Shown: positions 1-7,761 of the stretch, one piece after another
Position numbering within the stretch: the first letter of the stretch is position 1
Layout: each line of letters starts with the position of its first letter
Origin: Unio delphinus
Lineage: Eukaryota; Mollusca; Bivalvia; Unionida; Unionidae
Reading direction: 5' to 3'
DNA length: 64,000 nucleotides
Assembly (NCBI GenBank): GCA_029339505.1
Contig: JAQISU010000169.1
Span: 5,510,001-5,574,000 of the forward strand
Position numbers and translations under genes: made by a program
Notes under the pieces: generated by a model
Databases searched by the model: none
What the model was told of the DNA's origin: nothing
The model's input: only the letters and a program-made list of their open reading frames with translations

Positions 1-407
1 ACATCGGTGTTTTTGTGACGCCCCCGGGAAAATATTCTAGCAGGATTCTTTTGATTATCTAACATGATATCATCATATACGACTAAATTGTTAATACTTC
101 CATCAATATCATCAATACTAGGTGCCTCTTCGATATCGGTTATAAACTCAATAACACCATCGCCGTTAATTTCTTGCGCGGCATCATTAAAATCCTTTAA
201 TACTTCATAACATCGTTGATCGTCTACACTCGGAGCAATCATGTACAATTTATCCCACTTCATCCATCTCGTTATCAAATTAAGTAGCAATTGTGTTTTA
301 CCACTTCCAGATGGTCCGATGATAATCGCGCGAATAGAATTTGGTAACATTGCATGGTGTCTAATAGGTTCCCGTCGTCGAGTAGCTGAATAATCAATTA
401 CATTCAT
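1..407 (-). CDS. ATP: FtsK/HerA-type genome-packaging ATPase (3'-truncated by window edge)
   Basis: This ATPase pumps viral DNA into the preformed capsid. Reading leftward from the ATG at 407, 135 residues are visible. A Walker A motif GPSGSGKT lies at residues 31-38, a Walker B-like strand LVVYDDIM at about 108-115, and an RGRHKN motif at about 128-133, which matches the sensor region of Polinton and A32-like packaging ATPases (family knowledge). The frame is open to position 1, so the C-terminal part is outside the window. The gene diverges from the next ORF across only 18 bp. The start could be the in-frame ATG at residue 20, but the one used sits directly behind a TATATA box. Function is assigned with high confidence from the motifs and the gene context. 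Confidence 0.93.
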   Translation of the reverse strand, partial: MNVIDYSATRRREPIRHHAMLPNSIRAIIIGPSGSGKTQLLLNLITRWMKWDKLYMIAPSVDDQRCYEVLKDFNDAAQEINGDGVIEFITDIEEAPSIDDIDGSINNLVVYDDIMLDNQKNPARIFSRGRHKNTD

Positions 408-425
408 AACTGTTATATATAAATT
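408..425. promoter_or_regulatory. Very short divergent intergenic region with TATATATA core
   Basis: Only 18 bp separate the divergent start codons of the ATPase and the DUF5679 ORF. The spacer contains TTATATATAA, which reads as TATA on both strands. Similar TATATA/TATAAT stretches lie 0-20 bp before most start codons of the element, e.g. before 5559, 5904, 7393, 9136, 10331, 11852 and 12805. An initiator-like viral promoter read in both directions is the simplest explanation (inference). Confidence 0.5.
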
Positions 426-608
426 ATGGATCTATATTGTGTGAAGTGTAGGACGCGTACTGGCACAAATGACTTGACGACGATTACAACGAAAAATAAT
501 CGATCAGCGCTTTCTGGTAAATGCGTACAATGTAGTACGAAAAAATTTAGATTTACTTCCACGAAACCTTTAAAAAAAAACGAGGAGGTGATATTGCAGC
601 CAAATTGA
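426..608 (+). CDS. Small zinc-ribbon protein, DUF5679-like; probable upstream part of a frameshift fusion with PLA2
   Basis: The 60-residue ORF has two CxxC pairs: CVKC at residues 5-8 and CVQC at 33-36. Between them is the pattern T-KN-R-AL-GKC that I recognise from DUF5679, a short domain found in many large and mid-size DNA viruses. It probably binds one zinc ion; its molecular role is unknown. The start is the ATG directly after a TATATA box. The ORF ends by overlapping the PLA2 frame, which is open from 551 onward and has no ATG of its own near its start. At 575-581 a perfect A-AAA-AAC heptamer lies in the correct phase for a -1 slip into PLA2. Either the two are made as one protein by programmed frameshifting, or the A9 run has gained or lost one base in this copy or assembly. 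Confidence 0.75.
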   Translation: MDLYCVKCRTRTGTNDLTTITTKNNRSALSGKCVQCSTKKFRFTSTKPLKKNEEVILQPN

Positions 609-940
609 CAAAACTCCCAGGAACACCGTGGGCAAAGTATCCAGGAGAAAAGCACCTTCCAGGATATAGCTACTGTGGACCGGGAACACGATTAGATATC
701 AGACTTGATGATCAAAATCAGCCCCGACCCGGCGAGTATCCAATAAACGCTATTGATAAGGCGTGTCATGCTCATGATGTCGCTTATAAAAGCAGCAATC
801 TTCAACATAGACATCTCGCAGATGTAAAATTAATTCATGCGTTAAATGCTATTCCTGATAAATCCTTCAAAGAAAAATTGGCTTCTTGGTTGGTAAAATC
901 TGCTATGAAGGGTAAATTGATGTTAGGTGCTGGTAATTGA
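551..940 (+). CDS. Parvovirus-like phospholipase A2 domain protein
   Basis: The protein cleaves phospholipids at sn-2; in parvovirus VP1 and in adintoviruses such domains help virions escape endosomes (family knowledge). The calcium-loop motif YCGPGT and the catalytic HDVAY motif (HDxxY) are both intact about 35 residues apart. The open frame begins after a stop at 548-550 and has no early ATG. Starts at TTG 605 or by -1 frameshift from the upstream zinc-ribbon ORF are the options; the slippery site makes the latter attractive. The N-terminal segment contains LPGTP...YPG...LPG, closely resembling the C-terminus of the virion-type protein at 11852-12313. The last residues contain MLGAG, which fits an adenain cleavage consensus. 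A hairpin overlaps the stop codon. Confidence 0.88.
   Translation: MYFHETFKKKRGGDIAAKLTKLPGTPWAKYPGEKHLPGYSYCGPGTRLDIRLDDQNQPRPGEYPINAIDKACHAHDVAYKSSNLQHRHLADVKLIHALNAIPDKSFKEKLASWLVKSAMKGKLMLGAGN
575..581 (+). promoter_or_regulatory. Candidate -1 programmed ribosomal frameshift site (A AAA AAC)
   Basis: The zero frame reads A-AAA-AAC across the end of a nine-A run (572-580). This is one of the most efficient classical eukaryotic slippery heptamers (X XXY YYZ). A -1 slip moves ribosomes from the DUF5679 frame exactly into the PLA2 frame, 25 bases before the zero-frame stop at 606-608. I did not establish a downstream pseudoknot by eye. Confidence 0.6.
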
Positions 941-955
941 AAATGCTAGCATTTT
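940..955. repeat. 16-bp perfect palindrome at end of PLA2 gene
   Basis: AAAATGCTAGCATTTT is perfectly self-complementary. It begins in the last base of the PLA2 stop codon and ends just before the integrase start. It is one of about 20 similar hairpins spread through the element and may form the mRNA 3' end (inference). Confidence 0.75.
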
Positions 956-958
956 AAT

Positions 959-1906
959 ATGGAATCTATTTATTATTCTCCGAGAGGATACTGGAGAGGT
1001 TACGCAGCAATCAATAAACTAGCTAGTGCATCAAAGGTGAAAAAAACTACAGCGGTAAACTGGTTATCTAAACAGGCAATATGGCAAATTTATCTACCAG
1101 CGCCTAAACAAATTAACTATTCGCATTTTGATGTTACAACACCTAATGAAGTTCATCAAGCTGATATACTATTTCTGCCGCATGACAACGGTTACAAATA
1201 CGCGTTAACGTTAGTTGATATTGCAAGTCGATACAAAGAAGCAGAACCGTTAAAAACAAAATCATCTACTGAAGTAGCTTCTGCATTTGAAAAAATTTAT
1301 CGACGAGGTCCTCTGCGCTGGCCAAATCTGTTACAAGTTGATCCTGGCAAGGAATTTCAAGGTGTTGTTACATCTACGATGAAACATCATAATGTCGCCA
1401 TCAGACGAGGACACACTGCGCTACATCGCGATCAGGCAATTGTTGAACGGTTTAATAAAACCCTTGCTGAGCGGTTATTCGGATATCAATACGCAAAAGA
1501 ATTCATCCAGGATAAACGATCCCGTGAATGGGTCAAGAGATTACCAGCTGTGATTACCGCAATCAATAATGAGATTACTAGAACAATTAATATGAAACCT
1601 GTCAACGCTATTAAGAAGGCGTCTATCAAAATGGAAATCCAAGGAATTTCACAAAAAGAACCAATTCTTGGTAGTAATGTCATTGTAAGGTACTTATACG
1701 AACCAGGAGAGCTTGAGGGTGGTAAAAAAAGAGCTACTGATCCTATTTGGAGCGTCACTACGCATAAAATATCCGGCATAACACGATCAACTGGTAGACC
1801 TCCAGTCTATAGACTGGATTCAACTGCTCCTCAGCGGGGTTTTACACGCGAACAATTACAAGTGATTCCCGAGGATACTCAATTACCACCGCGTGGTCTT
1901 AACTAG
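959..1906 (+). CDS. INT: Retroviral-type (rve, DDE) integrase
   Basis: This enzyme joins element ends to host DNA. At 315 residues it has an N-terminal helical/zinc-binding-like region (about 1-55). The RNase H-fold core contains D69 (HQADILFL), D128 (LLQVDPGKEF) and E163 (IVERFNKTL), with 34 residues between the last two, as in retroviral and Polinton integrases. A C-terminal SH3/chromo-like segment (about 215-305) ends with VYRL and REQLQVI. All catalytic residues are present. The start ATG follows directly on the palindrome at 940-955, with TAATAT before it. The 3' end overlaps the convergent polymerase gene by 8 bp, so the two transcripts must overlap. Confidence 0.95.
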   Translation: MESIYYSPRGYWRGYAAINKLASASKVKKTTAVNWLSKQAIWQIYLPAPKQINYSHFDVTTPNEVHQADILFLPHDNGYKYALTLVDIASRYKEAEPLKTKSSTEVASAFEKIYRRGPLRWPNLLQVDPGKEFQGVVTSTMKHHNVAIRRGHTALHRDQAIVERFNKTLAERLFGYQYAKEFIQDKRSREWVKRLPAVITAINNEITRTINMKPVNAIKKASIKMEIQGISQKEPILGSNVIVRYLYEPGELEGGKKRATDPIWSVTTHKISGITRSTGRPPVYRLDSTAPQRGFTREQLQVIPEDTQLPPRGLN

Positions 1907-4900
1907 CACCTAAGGTGCTGTCACCCCGGCGTCTGTTGCACTCAAGACAAGTCAACCTCACATTGTTTCTGACATGACCGAGATTGTTATCTTTTCTATC
2001 TACGGTGAATTGGCGAGGATCTTTATCCGACCAATTCCAACTCATTATACAATTACAACTCGCGCAGTGATTGTTCTGTTGTTGCTTTAGTGTCTTAATT
2101 AATTCAGCATCAATGTCAAATTCTCTTTTATTTTTTTTATCCTGTTGTTTATAACCAGAGAGTTTTTTTCTGATTATATTATCATCGGTGTGTATATTAC
2201 TTATTGTATTGTCATTATCATTAACCACAATTCTTCGAAGTTGGTTTATTCGCCGTACTCTGGATACTGCGAGATAAACTAAATTTGACCACTCAATATG
2301 ATTATCTACTATCCAAAGAGTTGTATCGGATATAGTCAATCCCTGTGAAGAGTGTATTGTTGCTGCATAACCTAACGTCCATGGGGATTTATCAGCACCT
2401 AATGCATCTTTAACGACGCTGATATCAACCAACACAATATCATTTAATACTAAATTCTGCTTTTGTTGTTGTCCAGGAATGTCAACGTCGATATTCTGCT
2501 TTCGTGTATCCTTAGGTCTATAACAGAGTGGTACTGGAAGTGTTGCAAATTTTTCTTTATGTAGCGCAAACAACTTCATCTGAAGTGCGTCTCTGATTAT
2601 TTTTCTACTCGCGATTATTAAATCATTTGGCTTCCACATTTCCCAAAAATCATTCATGGGAGTTTCTGAAATTATTTCACGCGCTATTTCACATTGGATT
2701 CTATCCGGTTGTAATCTGATTAGTTGTTTAAACTCGCGTAATTGTTCATCAAGTGATCTATGGTCGGTATTAATCTCTTCATAATAATCTACAAATCCTT
2801 TTAGCCATTCATGTGGAGATCCACCAACAAATGGCTGCGGTTGGCCGTGATCCCCGCACATGACGACTTTTGTGTTTTTTGTCAACAACCATGATAGAAA
2901 TGTCTGTAATACTGTCAACGATATAGTACATACTTCATCAATGATTATTACATCAGGAATGAATTTATCGCCCATTCGATCAGGAGTCCATGTATCACCT
3001 TTCCATCGAAAGAAGCTGTGATAAGTACAGGCTTTTACCCCCCGCGCTATCATCTCTCTGGCGAGTCTATGAGTTGGTGTTAACACAACCATGGTTGACC
3101 GACGAAATAATTCGATTGCACGAGTTGTCTTTCCTGATCCACCACAGCCGTTTAAATAAACTGTCTTGTATCTACAAATCGGATCGGATACGGGCGGTGC
3201 AGTAGAAAATTCTGATTGAATCTCTGAGATATTATGGTTACTTTTCAAGTATTTATCATCCATAGCAACGTCTGCGGATTTACAATACTCATGTAGTGTT
3301 TCTTTTTTAAACCTCCAATTCCCCCACGCTTCCTTAGGATCTGTGAATTTAGCTACATCTGATTTGTATTTTTCATGGATATACATCGAATCAGTAGCTA
3401 CTCTAACCGCGGTATTAGGAAATCTATTTATCATCGAGAATAGATTAATACAAGAATAGGCTAGCATAGAACTTCTCAATTGTGTGTATTGACAACTTTT
3501 TCCATCACAGTAGGTAACAACCGTACCTAGTTTCTTACCATTTCGAAGGACATCATCTACCCAAACATTATTAGTTCCGCTCGCAGATTTGTAAGCTTCC
3601 TCATCTAATTCCCCTGATAGAAAAGCGTTCTTACGGGTTACAAATTTCCCTTTTTTTATTAAATCAGATATTATGAAATTGTATTCTTCATCGTCTATGA
3701 TTAATCTCGAAGAATATTTTGCATTATCAAATCTTCCACCTTGAGTAAATTTACCGATTATTTTTCGTCCGAGATCTTTAGCCTCTCTATTCCTACCTTC
3801 GAATAATTTCTTAGACCAATCTATGATTTGTTCCTCGCTGAAATTCTTCGAATTTCCATCTAGAAATTGTTTTCGTTGTTCGTTAATTATTTTTTCGAGA
3901 TCGGGTTTTGGTAACCAAACATCTTTCTGAGCGTTATAACAAATAATCGCTTCACTGACAATTAACGATATTAGCATACCACAATCGATCATATACCGCA
4001 ATAGCACAATTGGCATCCACGCTTTTTCATACATATGTCTACCAAGCCAAAGATAACTACACGGATGTAACCCTGTAGCTAATTCGAATGATATCACACG
4101 AACGAACCCGGTTAAATCAAAATCAGGCAATGGACCATTAATCGCAACACGAGTCATTTCATGTGTGGGATGTCCAAATCGTTTAAAATATTCAGAGCAT
4201 TCTCCATATCCGAGAAAACTTCCAGGATAACACGCGGATATATCAATTGAAATCATACCATCACGTGAGTATTTCGTATTCCACAATCCTCCATGACCAA
4301 ATTCGACGCAACTCAACTTCACATCCTCCAGAAAATCACTTCGTGTTGGGCGCCATGAATTCTTTTCTCTTGCGAAGTGAGCTACCACTGATGGAATAGT
4401 AAAACTATCCGTAAGTAGTTTTTCTACAGTAGAAACACTAGTGTTTCCTTCTAAATACTCATTAGCGATTTTTCTCATTCTAGTATCTAATTCTTCAGTT
4501 CGATATAATTCACCATTTGGTTTTACAAACTGATCAAATCCTATTTCCGGATCCTCATTACTCCTGAGTAACCATACTGACACAGGGTCGTCTTTGGTTA
4601 ACGCGTGAATAGCATCAAATAATTTCTCTTCATAGAAATCATCCCTAGAAAATTCTTTAGGGATATATCGAACAGTTCTTTCTCGTGGAAATATATTTAC
4701 CGCGGGTGTCCACGCGTGTTTGTTATGATCAATAATTTCAATTGGAGCTCCTCGCGATTGATATTTCGGTTCGTATAATACTTCTCCGGTTATTGTCGCT
4801 ACCGATATTGGAAATTTTAATAATGCTTCTAATTTAGCTATATCGGAAATCGTTGCTCCATGTTGATTCACTTTTAGTTCCCATTCGGTTATTTTTTTTC

Positions 4901-5516
4901 TTCGTAGATCAGTTAATTTGTTTCCCCGGGATGCATTTGTAAAGTGTTCTATTAACCGTGTTGCTACACAATTAAGTGGCAAAGCCACTGATGATGAAAA
5001 CATCGGAGCTAGTTTTGCAATACTTGGATTATTATTTATTGGATATAACCCATACACAACTGCTGTTACAGGGTAAGATTTCTCATAGTATGGTTTGTCA
5101 ATTCCAGTTAGAATTCCTGGTTTGGAATCTCTACTCACAATAACAGTTTTTTTATCCTTAAGGATTGGGTCAAATTTATCTCTGATAATCCATTCACCTT
5201 CCTCTTCGATAATGAATTTTATTCTAAAAAAATACCTCCGTAGAGATTTCTGGCCAAGGTGTGAAAGTATCACAGCTGCTCTTATATCATTCATAGTAGC
5301 ATCAATTACGGGTATATTGACATCTTCATCAATAATTCGAAATGTCGACCACGTATGAGATGCTCCATCACGCTTAAACTCATTAAAACAGTCGCTGATT
5401 TTACTCAATAGTGGTTTATCATCTACTAGACTTTTAGGTATATCAGAGATTCTATCGAGATTAAATCTAACATTTTTCCAAGGCTTAATTTTCGATAATC
5501 TCTTGAACTCCTTCAT
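1899..5516 (-). CDS. POLB: Fusion protein: type B DNA polymerase - SF1 helicase - HNH nuclease
   Basis: Numbered from the ATG at 5516, the protein has 1,205 residues. Polymerase motifs follow the protein-primed B family: motif A IDISACYPG around D425, motif B RKIIGKFTQGG at 584-594, motif C ATDSMYI with D709. A superfamily 1 helicase follows: Walker A GCGGSGKTT 790-798, Walker B IIIDE 857-861, motif III CGDHGQPQPF 887-896, HSSQG 1055-1059, and motif VI-like VYLAVSRVRR 1080-1089, resembling Pif1/RecD types. The C-terminus is an HNH domain with CxxC pairs at 1151/1154 and 1190/1193 and a VDRKDN core. It would replicate the element and unwind DNA; the HNH role is unknown. I cannot find the 3'-5' exonuclease motifs. 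An in-frame ATG at 5567 would add 17 residues but overlaps the divergent gene's start, so 5516 is preferred. Confidence 0.9.
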   Translation of the reverse strand: MKEFKRLSKIKPWKNVRFNLDRISDIPKSLVDDKPLLSKISDCFNEFKRDGASHTWSTFRIIDEDVNIPVIDATMNDIRAAVILSHLGQKSLRRYFFRIKFIIEEEGEWIIRDKFDPILKDKKTVIVSRDSKPGILTGIDKPYYEKSYPVTAVVYGLYPINNNPSIAKLAPMFSSSVALPLNCVATRLIEHFTNASRGNKLTDLRRKKITEWELKVNQHGATISDIAKLEALLKFPISVATITGEVLYEPKYQSRGAPIEIIDHNKHAWTPAVNIFPRERTVRYIPKEFSRDDFYEEKLFDAIHALTKDDPVSVWLLRSNEDPEIGFDQFVKPNGELYRTEELDTRMRKIANEYLEGNTSVSTVEKLLTDSFTIPSVVAHFAREKNSWRPTRSDFLEDVKLSCVEFGHGGLWNTKYSRDGMISIDISACYPGSFLGYGECSEYFKRFGHPTHEMTRVAINGPLPDFDLTGFVRVISFELATGLHPCSYLWLGRHMYEKAWMPIVLLRYMIDCGMLISLIVSEAIICYNAQKDVWLPKPDLEKIINEQRKQFLDGNSKNFSEEQIIDWSKKLFEGRNREAKDLGRKIIGKFTQGGRFDNAKYSSRLIIDDEEYNFIISDLIKKGKFVTRKNAFLSGELDEEAYKSASGTNNVWVDDVLRNGKKLGTVVTYCDGKSCQYTQLRSSMLAYSCINLFSMINRFPNTAVRVATDSMYIHEKYKSDVAKFTDPKEAWGNWRFKKETLHEYCKSADVAMDDKYLKSNHNISEIQSEFSTAPPVSDPICRYKTVYLNGCGGSGKTTRAIELFRRSTMVVLTPTHRLAREMIARGVKACTYHSFFRWKGDTWTPDRMGDKFIPDVIIIDEVCTISLTVLQTFLSWLLTKNTKVVMCGDHGQPQPFVGGSPHEWLKGFVDYYEEINTDHRSLDEQLREFKQLIRLQPDRIQCEIAREIISETPMNDFWEMWKPNDLIIASRKIIRDALQMKLFALHKEKFATLPVPLCYRPKDTRKQNIDVDIPGQQQKQNLVLNDIVLVDISVVKDALGADKSPWTLGYAATIHSSQGLTISDTTLWIVDNHIEWSNLVYLAVSRVRRINQLRRIVVNDNDNTISNIHTDDNIIRKKLSGYKQQDKKNKREFDIDAELIKTLKQQQNNHCASCNCIMSWNWSDKDPRQFTVDRKDNNLGHVRNNVRLTCLECNRRRGDSTLGAS
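1905..1919. repeat. Hairpin at the convergent integrase / PolB gene ends
   Basis: AGCACC-TAA-GGTGCT is a perfect 6-bp stem with a 3-base loop. It starts inside the integrase stop codon and lies within the last codons of the polymerase gene, so it marks both 3' ends. It belongs to the element-wide set of gene-end hairpins. Confidence 0.65.
3840..3856. repeat. In-frame hairpin inside the polymerase gene
   Basis: GAAATTC-TTC-GAATTTC forms a perfect 7-bp stem within the palm region of the coding sequence, encoding the minus-strand peptide NSKNF. It has the same architecture as the intergenic hairpins. Confidence 0.6.
4432..4447. repeat. In-frame 16-bp palindrome inside the polymerase gene
   Basis: GAAACACTAGTGTTTC is perfectly self-complementary and encodes the peptide NTSVS. 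The identical palindrome occurs in coding sequence at 9452-9467 (also NTSVS) and twice between 9695 and 9814. Confidence 0.75.
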
Positions 5517-5558
5517 ATTATAATTAAAACAAGTATTTAAATAAGAAAATTTTATATA
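5517..5558. promoter_or_regulatory. Divergent promoter region between PolB fusion and Cys-rich gene
   Basis: A 42-bp AT-rich spacer separates the two start codons. TATATAATG abuts the rightward start and ATTATAATATG the leftward start. This fits the pattern of a TATA-like box placed directly at start codons across the element. Confidence 0.5.
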
Positions 5559-5888
5559 ATGAATCATTGCAAATGGCTTATGATTGGATCAAAGACTCCG
5601 TGTAACAAATCATGCAGAAATGAATTCTGTGGGTATCATATGCAGAGTGTGAGAAACGGTTCGGAGGGACCTCTACCATGCTTGCATTGTGGGGTAGGTG
5701 TAAGAGGCAAGTCGCAGTTATGCATTAATTGCGGGGGTAAGCGTTATAGAGAGTTAAAACGTTATTATGACAAGCGAAGAATCAAAAATCCTGACGACGT
5801 CAATAGCAAAATCATAAAAACTACGGCTGATTATATAAAAAGATTTTCCAATGTTATAATTCAGCCAATTAACGAATTAGACAAATAG
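5559..5888 (+). CDS. Cys-rich, probably zinc-binding basic protein
   Basis: The product is 109 residues and of unknown function. The N-terminal half has CK...PCNKSC...FCGYH, then CLHC and CINC, which could hold two to three zinc ions. The C-terminal half is lysine/arginine-rich and then helical. C...C...YCxxH modules of this kind are common in short proteins of large DNA viruses; I do not recognise a named family. The gene diverges from the polymerase and is followed 15 bp later by the homing endonuclease, so the two may share a transcript. The start directly follows TATATA. A DNA- or RNA-binding early protein is plausible but unproven. Confidence 0.7.
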   Translation: MNHCKWLMIGSKTPCNKSCRNEFCGYHMQSVRNGSEGPLPCLHCGVGVRGKSQLCINCGGKRYRELKRYYDKRRIKNPDDVNSKIIKTTADYIKRFSNVIIQPINELDK

Positions 5889-5903
5889 ATATATTATATA
5901 CAA

Positions 5904-6395
5904 ATGAGCCAAGAATTTCAAAGACATCCTGTTATTAAAAATTACGAAGCTTCTAGTGATGGTGTTGTTAGACACAGTAAAAATAGGAAATCTGTTGGGC
6001 GGGATAATGGTATGGGATATTTGATGTTTAATGCTGGAGGGAAAATGTATCTCAATCACCGTTTCGTTTATGAAGTGCATAATGGATTAATCAAGGATGG
6101 TTTTGTTATTGATCATATTGATTCTAATCCCAAGAATAACAAATTGAACAACCTTCAAGCTATTTCTCAATGTGAAAACACAAAACGAGGAAGAACTGGG
6201 AAATACCCGAAAATTGCTAGACCTGTAAGATCGTTTAATACTGACACGGAGATGGTATTTCAATCAATGACAGAAGCTGGTAGGTATTTCGATATTTTCC
6301 CCCCCTCGGTACAAAAAGTAGCAGAGGGAATTTATAAGACGGCTTTTTCAAAGCGTTTTAAAAACAAAATTCAGTTTTCTTATGTAGGGAGATAA
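5904..6395 (+). CDS. HNH homing-type endonuclease with NUMOD-like flanking domains
   Basis: This 163-residue protein has the order typical of phage and giant-virus free-standing HNH endonucleases. A NUMOD4-like start (NYEASSDGVVRH, residues 13-24) is followed by an HNH core: H52, D70-H71-I-D73, with the conserved asparagines near 79-83 in NPKNNKLNNL. The C-terminal part contains a NUMOD1-like helix-turn segment (about 108-140). Such enzymes cut DNA lacking their own gene and so spread it; whether it is selfish or has been adopted by the element is open. It sits between the replication genes and the non-coding hub. A TATATTATATA stretch precedes the ATG. Confidence 0.88.
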   Translation: MSQEFQRHPVIKNYEASSDGVVRHSKNRKSVGRDNGMGYLMFNAGGKMYLNHRFVYEVHNGLIKDGFVIDHIDSNPKNNKLNNLQAISQCENTKRGRTGKYPKIARPVRSFNTDTEMVFQSMTEAGRYFDIFPPSVQKVAEGIYKTAFSKRFKNKIQFSYVGR

Positions 6396-6764
6396 CTCCG
6401 TTAGGTATAACGCGTGTGAAATCCGTAGGATTTCCACCAATGACAGAGTTACGGATCTTAAACACGGAAACGCTAGTGTTGGAAAATCTTCGATTTTTCA
6501 TTGGCTGTTATAATTAAATAAATCTGAACAAAACACAATCAATTTTGTCTTTTTTCAAGTATTAACAGAACTGTTTTATAAACACGTCGTATTTAAACAT
6601 TTTTTTTAATGTCTGTTTCAAGTATTATATGTGTTTTCAACGTTGTCAGTGATCGCTAATAAACAAACCAATAATTACAATCACTACACCTATTTTATAT
6701 CACCTCGTCGTAATGAGTGTATATATACAAATTCGTTCTTATTATAATTGGGCATTTAGCCGAA
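6396..6764. other. Non-coding hub, left part, with gene-end hairpins
   Basis: No ORF is convincing. Directly after the endonuclease stop lies the hairpin GAAATCC-GTA-GGATTTC (6418-6434, perfect 7-bp stem). A second hairpin, of the GAAAATC-TTC-GATTTT type, follows at about 6482-6498. The rest is AT-rich DNA. Confidence 0.6.
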
Positions 6765-6865
6765 ATTCAAGTGTAAACAAAACCACACCGTCACACGTGG
6801 TATGAACGTTATTATTGACATTCAAAACCAAAGTTTCGATTTTGTGGTTTTGTTTACACTTGAAT
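6765..6865. repeat. 23-bp perfect inverted repeat with 55-bp loop
   Basis: The arm at 6765-6787 is the exact reverse complement of 6843-6865. A structure of this size in a gene-free hub between replication and virion genes could be a replication origin, a cruciform or a transcript terminator; the sequence alone does not decide. It is followed by the tandem array. Confidence 0.8.
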
Positions 6866-6883
6866 GTAGAATAGCCCGCGTCA

Positions 6884-7128
6884 TCCATTGTCATTGAAAT
6901 CAATTCATTCATTGTGTCACCTATAATCTATTGTTGTACCGTCGTCATTGTCATTGAAATCAATTCATTGTATATACCATTGTCATTGTTCACCTATAAT
7001 CTATTGTTGTACCGTCGTCATTGTCATTGAAATCAATTCATTCATTGTTCACCTATAATCTATTGTTGTACCGTCGTCATTGTCATTGAAATCAATTCAT
7101 TCATTGTTCACCTATAATCTATTGTTAT
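6884..7128 (+). repeat. Four-copy tandem array, unit about 60 bp
   Basis: Each unit contains CATTGTCATTGAAATCAATT, then CACCTATAATCTATTGTTGT and ACCGTCGT. Copies begin near 6885, 6945, 7018 and 7078; the second carries a short insertion. A degenerate fragment (GCCGTCGTCATTC...CACCTATAATC) recurs at about 7202-7247, just before the next gene. Iterated sites suggest binding by an element-encoded replication or transcription factor (inference). Confidence 0.85.
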
Positions 7129-7392
7129 ATGTTTGTCGGTTGTAACCGTTGAGCGCGCTGCTTGATGTATAAAACACCAAGGGGGTTTAAAACGGTAAAT
7201 GTGCCGTCGTCATTCATTATATATAATCATAATCACCTATAATCGCATTAAACTTCTGGGTATACTAAGATGATCAACACCTTAGTGTATCCAGAATTCA
7301 TTTTGAAATACTTTGCATTTTTAATTCTAAAGAATTTTCATACTTTGTATTTGAAATACTTTGCATTTAAACAAATATATTTTTATATATAT
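7129..7392. other. Leader region before the first virion-block gene
   Basis: The region holds the degenerate fifth repeat copy and a 17-bp direct repeat TGAAATACTTTGCATTT (about 7304-7320 and 7349-7365). TATATATATAT then runs directly into the ATG at 7393. An upstream ATG at 7270 would lengthen the next protein by 41 residues, but the extension is low-complexity F/Y/L-rich sequence encoded by these repeats. Confidence 0.5.
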
Positions 7393-7761
7393 ATGAATAT
7401 TGAAAATCTCAAATTGATTATTATTGAAATCAATAAACTTAAGGATGAAAATATAAAATTATGTTCAGGTTTGGATTGTGATCAAATTATGACCAATTTC
7501 GAGGATATACAATTTGCAGAACAGACCGGAAAATATGTCCTATCTAAAAAATATTTTTTAATTAAGAATATCCAAAAGCTTATACGTGAGAGCTTAGTAA
7601 ATACTGAAGATGTTAATGTCTTCGTACCATTATGTAGCATCGTTGAACGTGTTCGAAAGCAATTAGGATTAGAATATGAACAAAAGAGACTTATTAATTG
7701 TAAAGTGAGACAATTAAAAATGTTAATGGAAAACTCTGAAGGTGATGAGCCCCACGTGTAG
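7393..7761 (+). CDS. Uncharacterised helical protein
   Basis: The product is 122 residues, mostly predicted helical by composition, with Lys/Glu/Leu periodicity and no recognisable motif. The start chosen lies immediately behind a TATATATATA run, as for other genes of the element; an upstream in-frame ATG at 7270 gives 163 residues but covers direct repeats. It is the first rightward gene after the repeat hub, so it may be an early or regulatory protein. I do not recognise a family. Confidence 0.6.
   Translation: MNIENLKLIIIEINKLKDENIKLCSGLDCDQIMTNFEDIQFAEQTGKYVLSKKYFLIKNIQKLIRESLVNTEDVNVFVPLCSIVERVRKQLGLEYEQKRLINCKVRQLKMLMENSEGDEPHV

Noticed and set aside
605..613. TTG as the start codon of the PLA2 gene
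   Set aside because: Non-AUG initiation at TTG is rare in animals; the open frame begins at 551 and a slippery site feeds it, so TTG 605 is only where a generic caller would start.
7270..7392. N-terminal 41-codon extension of the 7393 gene
   Set aside because: The extension is F/Y/L low-complexity sequence over direct repeats; the internal ATG follows a TATA box like other genes.
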